From Plazaster borealis (lineage: Eukaryota > Echinodermata > Asteroidea > Forcipulatida > Labidiasteridae), in contig CM037474.1 of assembly GCA_021014325.1 (NCBI GenBank), positions 25,303,488-25,367,487 on the forward strand: a stretch of DNA of 64,000 bases, written 5' to 3'. Positions 38,101 through 43,222 of the stretch are shown here, piece by piece (the stretch's first letter is position 1; each line of letters starts with the position of its first letter). Under the pieces are notes generated by a model. It ran no database searches. It was not told the DNA's origin and saw only the letters and a list, made by a program, of their open reading frames with translations. The position numbers were made by a program, and so were the translations under genes.

Positions 38101-39987
38101 AGAAGACGATCAGAGCATACTGATCGAAACGTCGAGTTGAAACCAACGGTTCTTTTCAGAACCACCCCAACTCAATTAGAGATAGTCATTACATGGTGTT
38201 ACCGCAAACTTTTCCATATCGTATTTCCACCATGCAAAGTTTAAAATCCTACTTATTATTAATAATAATAATCGGTTTTAATATAGCGCTTTACACACCC
38301 GAAGGGCGGCTCAAAGCGCTTCCAACATTATTACCCCTGGTCACTGGGCCATTTATTTCATTCCCAAACCATCTCAGCTCCCTGGGGAGTATACAGCCTG
38401 TGCAACAAATATGAGCAACTAAGCTAAATTAATCACAAGAACCATCTCTGCCCTCAGTACCCATTTTACCGCTGGGTGGAGAGAAGCAATATAGTTAAGT
38501 GTCTTGCTTGGGGATACAAGTGTCACGACCGGGACTCGAACCCCACACTCTGCTGAACAGAAACACCAGAGCTTGAGTTCGGTGTTCTTATCTGCTCATC
38601 CACGACACCCCCAGCTTCTGATTTTTGCAGTTAATTATCTTTTCATCGGGAAATAATATTGGCAAGATACTTTCTTGTTGGATGTTTTAGTTCTTGACCC
38701 CCTTTCCCTCAAGGCCTAATGAGTACACCATGCTGAGCCAAAATACTTTAGTGGGGGGGAGGGTACTTCATTTCAACTTACCTCCTAAACTTTGGACTTT
38801 AGATTCAGGGCCCAACTTCAACTTCAAGCAAAAAAGGTGCTTAGTTACCCTTTTCTACTAAAGCAAAATTTATTAGGGAACCATTGACAAACAATAATAA
38901 GTACAATATTACTGCTGATCAATATTTTTCAGTGCTAATCATTTTTGCTTTAAGACAATTGGGGTTACGTCATCAATTATACTCTAACCCCCTGAAAAAA
39001 AATGACGTACATTTTGTTCGGTCCGTTAATCATTGCAGGGAGTGTTCATCTTCAACTTAATTGAGTTTAAGCCGTTGACTCTGGACGACTATGAGTACCC
39101 ACCATGGGCCATAGCCGGTGGTATCCTATTGGCCCTCAGCTCCATGATGTGTATACCGGGCTACATGGTATATATTCTTGCCGTCACGCCAGGATCAATC
39201 AAAGAGGTAAACATAAAGGTGTCACTTTTTTTCGCAGATTTTTCGTTAAAGGCCCTGTACACTATTGGTAAGATCGAAAAACACAATGTTCACAGGCTCA
39301 CACGTAACTTACATGATTTAAAGTAAGTAATGGTAGAAAGGGTTCCTTAAAATATTTCTGCCTAAAATGCTATCGTTTCTGAGAAATGAGTAAAACAATC
39401 GTTTTTATCACGCGCGATAATTTGAAAGAACAGAAAACACATAAGGTCTCTTTTCACTATTTTCTCGTGACCTCGATGACCAATTAAGCTCAAACTTTCA
39501 CAGGTTTGTTTGTTCATGCATTGAATCACACAAAATGTGGACACTGATTTTGAGCTGTTACCAAAAGTATACAATACCTTTAAGCAAATAAATCTGCATA
39601 TTAGCTTAATAATGAGATTTTGTCAGCTTATATAGAGCTGCGAAAATGATGCTGTAGAAAGTTACATGGCCCGATTTTTATATGAAAATATTGGAGGCCC
39701 ACACAGTTTGTAATTTCAGGGGTAAGCTATAGTGTGTATACTAATATCACTGTATATACCGTCCAATAGTAAACAGTTCTGAAAATAAAAGAAAACATTT
39801 GTTTGTATTCCCAAATACCCTACAGCGTTTCCTGACGTGTATTACACCGCAGTGGACCGAGGAAGACATCCAAAAGGGTCTGGCCCTACCTCGAGACGGC
39901 AGATTTAAAGGCCAAGGCCCCTACCAGGATTATTTGCCACCATCATATGCCACAGCGGTGGCTGATGGTGGACCCACACCCGTCTAG
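14482..39987 (+). CDS. SLC6 sodium/chloride-coupled GABA-type transporter (GAT1-like), 5'-incomplete, 12 exons
   Basis: Twelve GT-AG exons join in one frame to give 537 codons plus stop: 14482-14613, 24332-24539, 25527-25659, 29296-29430, 32433-32536, 33741-33865, 35041-35153, 36051-36182, 36749-36851, 37813-37913, 39039-39206 and 39826-39987. Intron phases in order are 1,2,0,0,2,1,0,0,1,0,0. The product covers TM2-TM12 of the LeuT-fold SLC6 family, which moves neurotransmitters or amino acids with Na+ and Cl- across the plasma membrane. It matches GAT1 (SLC6A1) best in memory comparison: [17 protein letters not shown] in TM6, [14 protein letters not shown] in TM7, ISPLW and DSQFCT in TM8. 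Na+/Cl- site residues are conserved (TM6 Gln and Ser, TM7 Asn and Ser, TM8 Asp-Ser), as is the TM3 Tyr used for substrate. Missing are the N-terminus and TM1 (about 80 residues), which were not found upstream. The TM8 YPEA motif reads YPAA. The substrate is inferred; a betaine, taurine or other GAT-subfamily transporter is possible. Confidence 0.93.
14682..14942. mobile_element. Family E fold-back (GTGTTA/TAACAC-rich)
   Basis: Begins GTACACAGCAAAAACT and ends TTTTTTGCAGTGTAC, imperfect inverted ends. The arms contain GGTGTTACTAGAGGACAACACC and its complement, plus repeated GTGTTGT and TAACACC motifs. It starts about 70 bp after the donor of the transporter's TM2 exon. Confidence 0.7.
14943..15693. 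other. Intron sequence, low-complexity runs
   Basis: G run near 15033, T/G run near 15318, C run near 15413. No exon seen. Confidence 0.5.
15694..16057. mobile_element. MITE family F copy 1
   Basis: Ends TTAAAGGAACATTACAGAAT and GTTCTGTAACGTTCCTTTAA form terminal inverted repeats bounded by TTAA. The interior includes GCGATAAACTCCAATCGG and a CATCATCATCATTAGACC block. A second copy in the same orientation lies at 17569-17932. Confidence 0.8.
16159..16502. mobile_element. Fold-back element H, arms about 150 bp
   Basis: TAAGGGACACGTGGGCTTTG at the left pairs with CGAAGAACGTGTCCCTTTA at the right. Arms pair further through AGTAGAATATAATGATCCAC/GTGGATCATTATATTCTACT and GTGAACTAACACGGTCC/GGACCGTGTTAGTTCAC. 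The middle is about 40 bp. The transcript would form a long hairpin. Non-coding. Confidence 0.8.
16643..16944. mobile_element. MITE family G copy
   Basis: Ends TTAAAGGTAGGGTCATA and AAGTATGACCTTTAA are imperfect inverted repeats. The interior shares TCAACGGG and TTACCATTACAATCTT with the partial copy at 10833. Confidence 0.6.
16945..17568. other. Intron sequence
   Basis: No exon or repeat recognised. Confidence 0.45.
17569..17932. mobile_element. MITE family F copy 2
   Basis: Near-identical to the copy at 15694 over its whole length and in the same orientation, with the same TTAAAGGAACATTACAG and TGTAACGTTCCTTTAA ends. A short block near 15750 (TTATCAACCATA) is absent here. Confidence 0.8.
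18110..18418 (+). repeat. tRNA-Leu-like SINE (type A)
   Basis: A box ATGACCGAGCGGTTAGG, B box GGGTTCGGGTCCC (about 18173-18185), then GAGCAAGATACTTTACC, GGATGGGACATTAAGCC and TTCACTTATGAGGCACCCTT. The 3' tail differs from the copy at 3345. Confidence 0.75.
18419..21139. other. Long intron segment; 19440-20830 relatively GC-rich without an intact gene
   Basis: A half-arm related to the fold-back at 37964 (GAAACGTCGAGACCACATCG...TTTTCAGAGCC) lies near 19140-19185. The 19440-20830 stretch has open frames up to 115 codons on the minus strand and others on the plus, but none carries a domain I recognise. Reading both strands suggests decayed sequence, not a gene. Origin unknown. Confidence 0.4.
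21140..21524. mobile_element. MITE family A copy (divergent subfamily)
   Basis: Starts TTAAAGACACTGGACACC and ends AGTGTCCAGTGCCTTTAA, with the central palindrome GAGACCTCACGCGTGAGGTC in place of the GCAAGAAG hairpin of other copies. TTAA-bounded. Confidence 0.8.
21525..23042. other. Intron sequence with a short GT microsatellite
   Basis: GTGTGTGTGTGTGGGTGTGG-type repeat at about 21640-21668. Otherwise no exon or repeat recognised. Confidence 0.45.
23043..23165. repeat. Short fold-back (GGCTGTGGCTG arms)
   Basis: CAGCTGTGGCTATGGCTGTG pairs imperfectly with CAACAGCCACAGCCGC about 60 bp on. The flank TTCGAAAACGGCC resembles the ends of family L (42752, 52221). Confidence 0.5.
23742..23973. 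repeat. Cluster of 18-bp AATAGAGATATCTCTATT palindromes
   Basis: Two perfect copies (23799-23816 and 23913-23930) and about four imperfect ones sit within 155 bp. They are flanked by ATGGCGTATATTATTAACATG on the left and CATGTTGTACGCCAT on the right, themselves an inverted pair, so the whole may be one fold-back element. Confidence 0.7.
24036..24300 (+). repeat. Compound pentanucleotide microsatellite (TTTTG)n-(CTGAT)n
   Basis: TTTTG repeats at about 24055-24112 pass into CTGAT repeats with interspersed CTGATTCGAT variants to about 24300. The array ends about 30 bp before the splice acceptor of transporter exon b at 24332. Confidence 0.9.
24332..24539 (+). CDS. Transporter exon b: TM3 and EL2
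   Basis: Acceptor AAACACTAG, donor GGGA/GTAAGG. Encodes [26 protein letters not shown], with the TM3 Tyr matching the GAT1 substrate Tyr, then EL2 with the two disulfide-type Cys ([13 protein letters not shown]) and two N-glycosylation sequons (NYS and NIS). Ends in phase 2. Confidence 0.94.
24618..24870. repeat. CCCGGGAA fold-back family, truncated
   Basis: Begins GAAGCCCCTTTCATACTAGG and has TTTCCCGGGAAATTCTC, like the left end of the element at 10298. The right end is diverged or missing. Confidence 0.5.
24990..25158 (+). repeat. SINE/LINE 3' tail
   Basis: ATGCGCTATATATAAGAACT followed by TTATTATATTATTATTATTAT is the kind of 3' tail found on CR1/L2-mobilised SINEs. No tRNA head is seen upstream, so it is truncated. 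Confidence 0.45.
25527..25659 (+). CDS. Transporter exon c: EL2 end and TM4
   Basis: Acceptor TTTCAACAG, donor AAG/GTAACA. Completes the FWE codon and encodes [20 protein letters not shown], then [24 protein letters not shown]. Strong SLC6 consensus (IRWQLAL...YFCIWKGV..TGK). Ends in phase 0. Confidence 0.94.
25952..26327. mobile_element. MITE family A copy
   Basis: Ends TTAAAGGCACTGAACACGTT and AACGTGTACGATACCTTTAA, central hairpin GGCTTCTTGCAAGAAGTC, TTAA-bounded. Confidence 0.8.
26822..27108. repeat. Inverted TTGAGAGAGT(A/T)GCGACA pair enclosing a SINE head
   Basis: TTATTGAGAGAGTAGCGACA (about 26822) is matched by TTGTCGCAACTCTCTCAATA (about 27088). Between them lies a tRNA-Leu-like SINE piece at 26978-27062. 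It could be a MITE into which a SINE inserted. Confidence 0.5.
26978..27062 (+). repeat. SINE type A fragment (B-box part)
   Basis: TGGTGTTTCTGATCAGCAGA, then GGGTTCGAGTCCCGGTCG, TGGCAC and TTGAGCAAGATACTTTAATACC. The A box is missing. The inverted counterpart at about 27711-27795 matches over this stretch. Confidence 0.6.
27505..27805 (-). repeat. tRNA-Leu-like SINE (type A), minus strand
   Basis: On the minus strand it reads from the head (GAGCTCTGGTGTTTCTGATC-like, B box GGGTTCGAGTCCCGG), through the GGATGGGACATTGAGCC body, to TTAAGTTCACTTAAGAGGCA. TTATTATTATTAT near 27480 is its tail. Confidence 0.7.
27985..28168. repeat. Family C inverted-repeat element
   Basis: TCCAATTTCATAGAGTTGCT at the left and AGCAGCTTTATAAAATTGAA at the right pair imperfectly. 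The internal landmarks CAGTCACAGATAG and GGCTGGTAACC match other copies. Confidence 0.6.
28730..28895. repeat. Family C element, partial
   Basis: Contains the family interior GGTACCAGTCAGAAGTACTT, TTTGGCTGGTAACC and TGTGCTAAGCAGACTT. The left terminus is diverged. Confidence 0.45.
29162..29256 (+). repeat. (TTG)n/(TTTG)n microsatellite
   Basis: GTTGTTGTT repeats broken by GTTTG units end about 40 bp before the acceptor of transporter exon d. They can be read as poly-Val or poly-Cys but are clearly intronic. Confidence 0.9.
29296..29430 (+). CDS. Transporter exon d: TM5
   Basis: Acceptor GATTACTTTAG, donor CAG/GTTCGT. Encodes [40 protein letters not shown] and LGDSQ: TM5 and the start of EL3, in register with GAT1 ([20 protein letters not shown]). 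45 codons, phase 0 at both ends. Confidence 0.94.
29571..29760. mobile_element. Family D fold-back copy
   Basis: CACTCTAAAAAAAACACCCG on the left, GGAACTTTGTCTAGAGTGT on the right, with GTCAGAATTAACCCGGATTC and GGGTCAATTCTGACCC arms. It abuts the MITE at 29761. Confidence 0.7.
29761..30117. mobile_element. MITE family A copy
   Basis: Starts TTAAGGCACACGTTTGGTAA and ends AACGTGTTCAGTGCCTTTAA. The central hairpin is partly deleted relative to other copies (AAAACAGGCTCTGAAAGC). Confidence 0.75.
30118..30904. other. Intron sequence
   Basis: No exon or repeat recognised. Confidence 0.45.
30905..31190 (+). other. GC-rich patch with hairpin, TATA-like box and a 60-codon ATG frame
   Basis: Positions 30910-30985 are unusually GC-rich within an AT-rich intron and can pair (AACCGAG...GCGGCG with CGCCGC...CTCGGTT). 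An ATG in good context (GGCCACATGG, 30990) opens a 60-codon frame to a TGA near 31172, with a hydrophobic C-terminal half and no recognised domain. TATATAAG lies at about 31030. It could be a nested gene's 5' end, a retroposed fragment or chance. Confidence 0.25.
31395..31670. repeat. MITE family A, 3'-half fragment
   Basis: Has the family landmarks GTGAGAAATAACTCCCT, GTGTTTTTTCTTTCATTATT and CAGGTTTGTTGTTGTGTGCA but a diverged right end (AAAGTGTACCCTGCC) and no left terminus. Confidence 0.6.
31672..31838. repeat. Family C element, diverged
   Basis: Interior TTTTGGCTGGTAACC, CTTAAGCAGCTCTATATTGG and repeated AAGCA motifs as in the copies at 27985 and 34215. Confidence 0.5.
32043..32388. repeat. 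Tandem duplication, unit about 173 bp
   Basis: GGGACAGAATCTCCTGCCAC at 32043 and GGGACAGAAACTCCAGCCAC at 32216 begin two diverged units. Each continues through CCAAAGCTGGCATA, CATTTCATCGTTCAAAAGC and ATGTAAAAATGAA-like ends. The unit start matches the GGGGACAGAATCTCC repeat near 33070. It ends about 45 bp before transporter exon e. Confidence 0.8.
32433..32536 (+). CDS. Transporter exon e: TM6
   Basis: Acceptor CAATCTACAG, donor TACAA/GTAAGT. Encodes [20 protein letters not shown], then [15 protein letters not shown]. The Gln and Ser corresponding to the Cl- and Na1 sites of GAT1 are present. One position in the unwound TM6 segment is Thr where human GAT1 has Leu (SYGTGLG). Ends in phase 2. 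Confidence 0.95.
32893..32957 (-). repeat. tRNA-like SINE type J fragment
   Basis: TTGAACAAAGAAAAATTTAT, then CGACCTCCGGATTAACGTGCC, the reverse complement of the 34091-34190 copy's middle. Confidence 0.55.
32958..33115. repeat. Family I inverted repeat (GGGGACAGAATCTCC)
   Basis: GGTGTGGCAAGAGATTCTGTCGTCC with a C run at the left and GGGACAGAATCTCCGGGGAC...ACACCGG at the right form imperfect inverted ends. A similar unit lies at 45083-45332. Confidence 0.55.
33333..33702. mobile_element. MITE family A copy
   Basis: Starts TTTAAAGGCACTGAACACG and ends AACGTGTACAGTGCCTTTAA, central GGCTTCTTGCACGAAGTC. The right arm has lost the ATTACC just inside the end. It ends 38 bp before transporter exon f. 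Confidence 0.8.
33741..33865 (+). CDS. Transporter exon f: TM7 and EL4a
   Basis: Acceptor ATTTCCAG, donor TCTG/GTAAGT. Encodes [20 protein letters not shown], then [28 protein letters not shown] carries the Asn and Ser of the Na1/Cl- sites. Ends in phase 1. Confidence 0.95.
34091..34190 (+). repeat. tRNA-like SINE (type J)
   Basis: GGGCTAGATAGCTCAGTCGG is an A-box-bearing tRNA-like 5' end. GGTCCAAGTCC at about 34147 is the B box; GCTCTAGTCA closes an acceptor-like stem with GGGCTAG. A TTTTTCTTTGTTTGACC tail follows. A true tRNA is unlikely because the anticodon arm is irregular and the B box departs from GGTTCGA. Confidence 0.6.
34215..34388. mobile_element. Family C inverted-repeat element, complete
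   Basis: GGGCCCAATTTCATAGAGCT at the left and AGCTCTATGAAATTGGGCC at the right are near-perfect terminal inverted repeats. The interior is rich in TTAAGCA, TGCTAAGCA and GCCAGCCAAAATGCC. This is the reference copy for the family in this window. Confidence 0.8.
34685..34925. mobile_element. Family D fold-back with a C-run insertion
   Basis: GGGTCAGAATTGACCCGGAA near the left, TTCAATTCTGACCCAG at the right. A C/A run of about 25 bp near 34843-34865 breaks the right arm. Confidence 0.6.
35041..35153 (+). CDS. Transporter exon g: EL4b and TM8
   Basis: Acceptor CATACTCCAG, donor CAG/GTACAG. Encodes [20 protein letters not shown], then [22 protein letters not shown] carries the Asp-Ser of the Na2 site. 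The near-invariant Glu of the SLC6 AYPEA motif is Ala here. Ends in phase 0. Confidence 0.94.
35154..35759. other. Intron sequence
   Basis: No exon or recognised repeat. A CpG-rich segment lies near 35495-35525. Confidence 0.45.
35760..36007. repeat. Short-TIR element N
   Basis: TATGGACTGGCATTG at the left and CATTGCCAGTCCATA at the right are inverted repeats. The interior has GAGGGCGCCCT and ATAGCGCCCTCC motifs and no coding capacity. It ends 43 bp before exon h. Confidence 0.6.
36051..36182 (+). CDS. Transporter exon h: TM8 end and TM9
   Basis: Acceptor TTGGTAACAG, donor CAG/GTAATG. Encodes [20 protein letters not shown], then [24 protein letters not shown]. The Thr of FCT corresponds to a GABA-contact residue of GAT1. 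44 codons, phase 0 both ends. Confidence 0.94.
36465..36690 (+). repeat. SINE type B
   Basis: GGTTGGCTGGGTGGTTTCTT (A-box region), CTATGGACCCTGGTTCGAATCCC (B box), then TTGGGGTTTTCCTCCC and CTAAAACTTAACATTTCTCC. Confidence 0.7.
36749..36851 (+). CDS. Transporter exon i: TM10
   Basis: Acceptor CTTGTTTTACAG, donor ACG/GTAAGA. Encodes [20 protein letters not shown], then [15 protein letters not shown], the TM10 block (GGIYVF...[15 protein letters not shown] in GAT1). Human GAT1 has a Glu where this has Gln (FFQTT). Ends in phase 1. Confidence 0.94.
36936..37085. repeat. Family C left end with unrelated interior
   Basis: GGGCCCAATTTCATAGAGCT is identical to the family C terminus. Afterwards TTACTGAGCGAGTTTCC and GTGCTTACTGAATGAAAATG are not shared and the right end is absent. 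Confidence 0.5.
37111..37592. mobile_element. TTAA-bounded MITE, 22-bp perfect TIRs
   Basis: TTAAGGGTGCACCCCACTAA at the left and TTAGTGGGGTGCACCCTTAA at the right are perfect inverted repeats, extending to about 22 bp. The 480-bp interior has no transposase. The only copy seen in this window. Confidence 0.8.
37813..37913 (+). CDS. Transporter exon j: TM10-TM11 loop and TM11 start
   Basis: Acceptor TCTACTACACAG, donor CTG/GTAAGT. Encodes [20 protein letters not shown], then [14 protein letters not shown] (GVNRFYDNIQEMVG..P.IWWKLCW in GAT1). Ends in phase 0. Confidence 0.94.
37964..38218. mobile_element. Long fold-back K, arms about 110 nt
   Basis: GGTTTGCGGTAACACCATGT at the left is answered by ACATGGTGTTACCGCAAACT at the right. 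The arms pair on through GAGTTGGGGTGGTTCTGAAA/TTTTCAGAACCACCCCAACTC and TCGACGTTTCGATCAGTATG/CATACTGATCGAAACGTCGA. The loop is about 40 bp of GATCGTCTTCT repeats. It lies inside the transporter's intron, so the pre-mRNA would contain a long hairpin. Half-arms occur near 19140 and 41345. Confidence 0.85.
38255..38612 (-). repeat. tRNA-Leu-like SINE (type A variant), minus strand
   Basis: On the minus strand: head with TGGATGAGCAGATAAGAACA, B box GGGTTCGAGTCCCGG, then AGCAAGACACTTAACTATAT, and a 3' tail ending GTAAAGCGCTATATTAAAAC-like with ATTATTATTA. It is the most complete example with the conserved GCGCTATAT 3' tail. Confidence 0.65.
38805..38955. repeat. Family C element, diverged
   Basis: CAGGGCCCAACTTCAACTTC and AAGCAAAAAAGGTGCTTAG with GACAATTGGGG at the right. 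Weak but in the family pattern. Confidence 0.4.
39039..39206 (+). CDS. Transporter exon k: TM11 end and TM12
   Basis: Acceptor AATCATTGCAG, donor GAG/GTAAAC. Encodes [40 protein letters not shown] and [26 protein letters not shown] matches GAT1 TM12. 56 codons, phase 0. Confidence 0.94.
39246..39583. mobile_element. MITE family A relative
   Basis: TTAAAGGCCCTGTACACTATTGG at the left and AAAGTATACAATACCTTTAA at the right. The interior GACCTCGATGACCAATTAAG and CTTTCACAGGTTTGTTTGTT match family A. It starts about 40 bp after the donor of exon k. Confidence 0.65.
39826..39987 (+). CDS. Transporter exon l: cytosolic C-terminal tail and stop
   Basis: Acceptor CAAATACCCTACAG, stop TAG at 39985-39987. 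Encodes 53 residues: [10 protein letters not shown]..., then a proline-rich end with LPPSY (PPxY, a WW-domain ligand form) and the C-terminal TPV (T-x-V, the class I PDZ-ligand form). The tail is longer than that of human GAT1. In the 3' flank the first ATTAAA is near 41070 and the first AATAAA near 41555; the poly(A) site is not determined. Confidence 0.9.
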   Translation, partial: RFLTCITPQWTEEDIQKGLALPRDGRFKGQGPYQDYLPPSYATAVADGGPTPV

Positions 39988-41465
39988 ACAGCCGTGTGGA
40001 CGGCGGGTAGGCCTAGTCATTTTATCTTCTTTTTCAGCCGAATTCTACCTTGCGGGGAAAAGTCATATCCATGATATCAATGTACATAGACATGCTTTAT
40101 GACATGCTTTATGATGAGAAGTCCCCATTATGGTAAAATGGAGATTCAAACCACTTTCTGTTTTGCATGCGCAAGGTCTTGACGCGTCTACATGGGCGCG
40201 GCCATTTTGTTTTTGTCGAGGCACAAAGTGTGACGTAGCTTGCGTGATTCGTTGTTGACCAAAATTTTCAAGAAGACATTATCTAAGGCATTCAACTAAT
40301 AGTAAATTGTCAGGTTGTTGAAAACTATTTGATGCACGTAGCGGGTTACCAGGCAAAAAACATATTTTTGTTTTTGTTTTTTTTTGCTCAGCATAATTTA
40401 TTTGCTAAATTGTTATCCTTGTTTTGTTTTTGCAAAAGGGTTTGGTGAAATTTTTGACCTGGTTTATCTTGCTGTGGGGCTCCCTAATTGCTATGTATGT
40501 GTTGAGCGCTAAGTAGCTCCCTGCGCAAGTTTCGAACTTGCGTGCTTAAGTTTCAAACTATTGCAAGAAGTTTCGAACTTGCGCTAGCCAAATGCCATGC
40601 GCCTTACCAATTTAAAATTTGAAATTTGCGCGCCCGCGCAGTTATCTGATAGCGTCCTCTTTTGACTCAATAAGGTCAGGTCATGTTAAAAGAACACGGC
40701 TAATTTTGTTTATATCGCACGTTTAAACATGGCCAGGTGATCTCCTCTCAGCCAATCAGAATGGATAAACTCTCCCAGGTATTTATGAATTTGTATTCGT
40801 TTATGTGGAAATCAAGTTTAACAGTCATGATTGATGGTTTTGATGACAAAATAATCGTTGACAATTTTCAGGCAGTGTTTTCTTACCTTGTTTTACAATC
40901 AGATGCGGGGTGTTTTGGGGTTTTTTTATTTATAAAAAGAATAGAGATAATTGCTACCTGAGAAGTAGTTGCTTACACGTGTATACTTGCCCTGTGATCT
41001 AGAGTTGTTGACTAGACCGGTTGTAGGCTGAGCTATGGTTGCCCCTTGTACGAAATTCTACCATGTAGAATTAAAGTAATTTTGTGAGTTGTAAATTGAA
41101 CCTGCTGAATACAGTTTCTGAAGCACCCCTTGCACACTCTGATAGAAGTGAGAGTAGAGGCACCAAACTGTATTGCATTTAAAAGACAAATTTCGGTAGT
41201 ACCAGAAACATTTTTGTTTTACGGAGAGTGTGTCTTTCTATCACGAGAAACTGTTCGTGAAAATTGGAAGAAAAACTTCTGGTCGCCTGTTAATGTGGAG
41301 TAACATCGCTCCGATTGGATAAACGCATGAAGACTTCTACTATTGTGGGTGAAACGTCGACTTTGACAGTTCATTGTTCCTTATTCACATTTTATATTCT
41401 GGTATTACGTGGAAAAGAACCAGTTTCGTGTTTCGGGCTCCCACTACTGTCCATGCCTATAGACC
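39988..41465. other. 3' flank / probable 3'UTR of the transporter
   Basis: No further exon is expected after the TAG. Contains near-palindromic GCAAGTTTCGAACTTGCG-type segments at about 40525 and 40565, and a half-arm of fold-back K near 41345 (GGGTGAAACGTCGACTTTGA). Confidence 0.45.
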
Positions 41466-41690
41466 AGGGTCCGATTTCTGACAAAGTTCTCAAGCAAAAA
41501 CAAACACTCTTCAAAAGCTCTGCAATATTTCTTTTCTGAGCAAATCAATTAACAAATAAATGCGGGGCACCAGTTGCAACAAAACAAACTATCATAATGG
41601 CATCGTGGCCGGTGACCCGTTCCTGCTGTTTACATTTTTCATGCGTTTAGCAACTGTTTGTGTTTAACAGCTTTATGAAATTGGCCCCAG
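41466..41690. repeat. Family C element, diverged
   Basis: GGGTCCGATTTCTGACAAAG at the left and ACAGCTTTATGAAATTGGCCCC at the right; interior TGGCCGGTGACCCG. Imperfect ends. Confidence 0.55.
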
Positions 41691-42017
41691 CCGTGAACCA
41701 AGAAAAGATATACAGAACAAAATATTGCACCGATGATTTCTGTTCACATGACATACGAAATATGATCAAAAAACTGATTAGGTGGATGTTTATAAGCAAG
41801 GTTGATAAAGAATTGGTGTTAATATGGCCCAAAACACGGCCATACAAAGAGTACGATCGGACAGGTGGGATAGGGTAGGGAGGTTCTGTCTTATAAAATG
41901 TTGATATTTCTACAGTAAAACCAAAGATAGAGACATGAAAATGAAAAACAAAATGCTCTGAAAGAAATCTAGCAGGCATGGAGGAAGGGTAATATGATCA
42001 TTATAATGGCATATGGC

Positions 42018-42215
42018 ACCAAGTTGGCTGAGTGGTTTCTTTTCCTGCCTGCCTTTCACCTCTTTGGACCCCTGTTCGAATCTCACCTCAGACTTGTAGC
42101 CTTGCATGGGGTTTTCCTCCCAAATCTAAAACTGAACATTTCTCCTCGTTTCCTAAGCACCATCCTTTTATTGGCGCTTGCGCTGTTGGGGGTGTGTAAA
42201 TAAATAATTATAAAT
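42018..42215 (+). repeat. SINE type B
   Basis: CAAGTTGGCTGAGTGGTTTC (A box), TTGGACCCCTGTTCGAATCTC (B box), then GGGTTTTCCTCCCAAATCTA and AAACTGAACATTTCTCCTCG. Confidence 0.7.
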
Positions 42216-42751
42216 GCTTATGTATTAATACTGCCTACACAAACATCACAGAAATTGATAAGTACAGCTTCGGGAACGGAGTGGGGTCTTAACCAGCACT
42301 ATTCTCTGTGAAGACTTTTTAAATTTGGAACACATGTGGACGATCCCTAACATAACTAGAAAAACAAACTTGGTGCGTAAACTAAACGACTATGACACAA
42401 ACCTTCTTTCATATCCGAAACAAGTTTCAACAAAACTATGATACTGTGCCATTCGTATAACACCGTAGAGTTCCATTTACCTGTGTCTGTAACACGTGGT
42501 ATTAAGTACAATGTAAATATTTTCCTTTTTTAAAATTTCTAGGAGAAAAAGGTGTTTACAATCATTCGATGGTTCAATGAAATAAGCAGAGTGTTTTCGA
42601 TATTGATATATTATTTGGTTTCTTTGGTTGTGTTTTGCCCCTAATTGGAGAAAATAATAATGAAGGGCCGGTCACTACCGAACGTTTTACTTCAAGGAAA
42701 CTGTTTACATGGAAGGATTGCCTCGTGGTACGACCATAGAAATCTCTCTTC

Positions 42752-42902
42752 GGCCCTTTTCGAAACCACTGCTTCTGGTTAGGCTCCGGCTCGGGCTCCA
42801 TCCGTAGTTTTGAAAATGTGTACACTTTTGGTACGGGACTTCAAACAGGCGGACGGTGCCTAAACCAGAGTCGAACCGTAATACATGGTTTCGAAAATGG
42901 CC
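42752..42902. mobile_element. Family L fold-back, short copy
   Basis: GGCCCTTTTCGAAACCACTG at the left and ATGGTTTCGAAAATGGCC at the right. The interior TTAGGCTCCGGCTCGGGCTC holds about two copies of the 12-bp unit that is massively expanded at 52406. Confidence 0.65.
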
Positions 42903-43002
42903 TGTGAAATTATCCAAAGAATCTCTTAAAAGTATTGTACATGCTTGGTACTAATAACAAAACAATCTTAAGATAATTGTCGATCTCAAAGCTTACTACC
43001 CT

Positions 43003-43222
43003 CTCAAAATTCCCAGGCCAGAGTTGACCCGGATTCCGGGTACCAGGGAGCCTGACCCACTTCTGGGTCAAGCTGACCCGGAAAATGGTTAAAAATGGGA
43101 TTTCAACTCAGACTCTGCGTCAGTTAACCACATATTTCTGGGTCATTTTGACACAGATTCCAGAAATGGGTCAGGCCCCACGGGATCCAGGTCAATTCTG
43201 ACCCGAAACTTTTTAGAGTATA
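43003..43222. mobile_element. Family D fold-back copy
   Basis: ACCCTCTCAAAATTCCCAGG at the left, GGGTCAATTCTGACCC-like then CGAAACTTTTTAGAGTA at the right. Interior of GACCCGGATTCCGGGT units. Confidence 0.65.
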
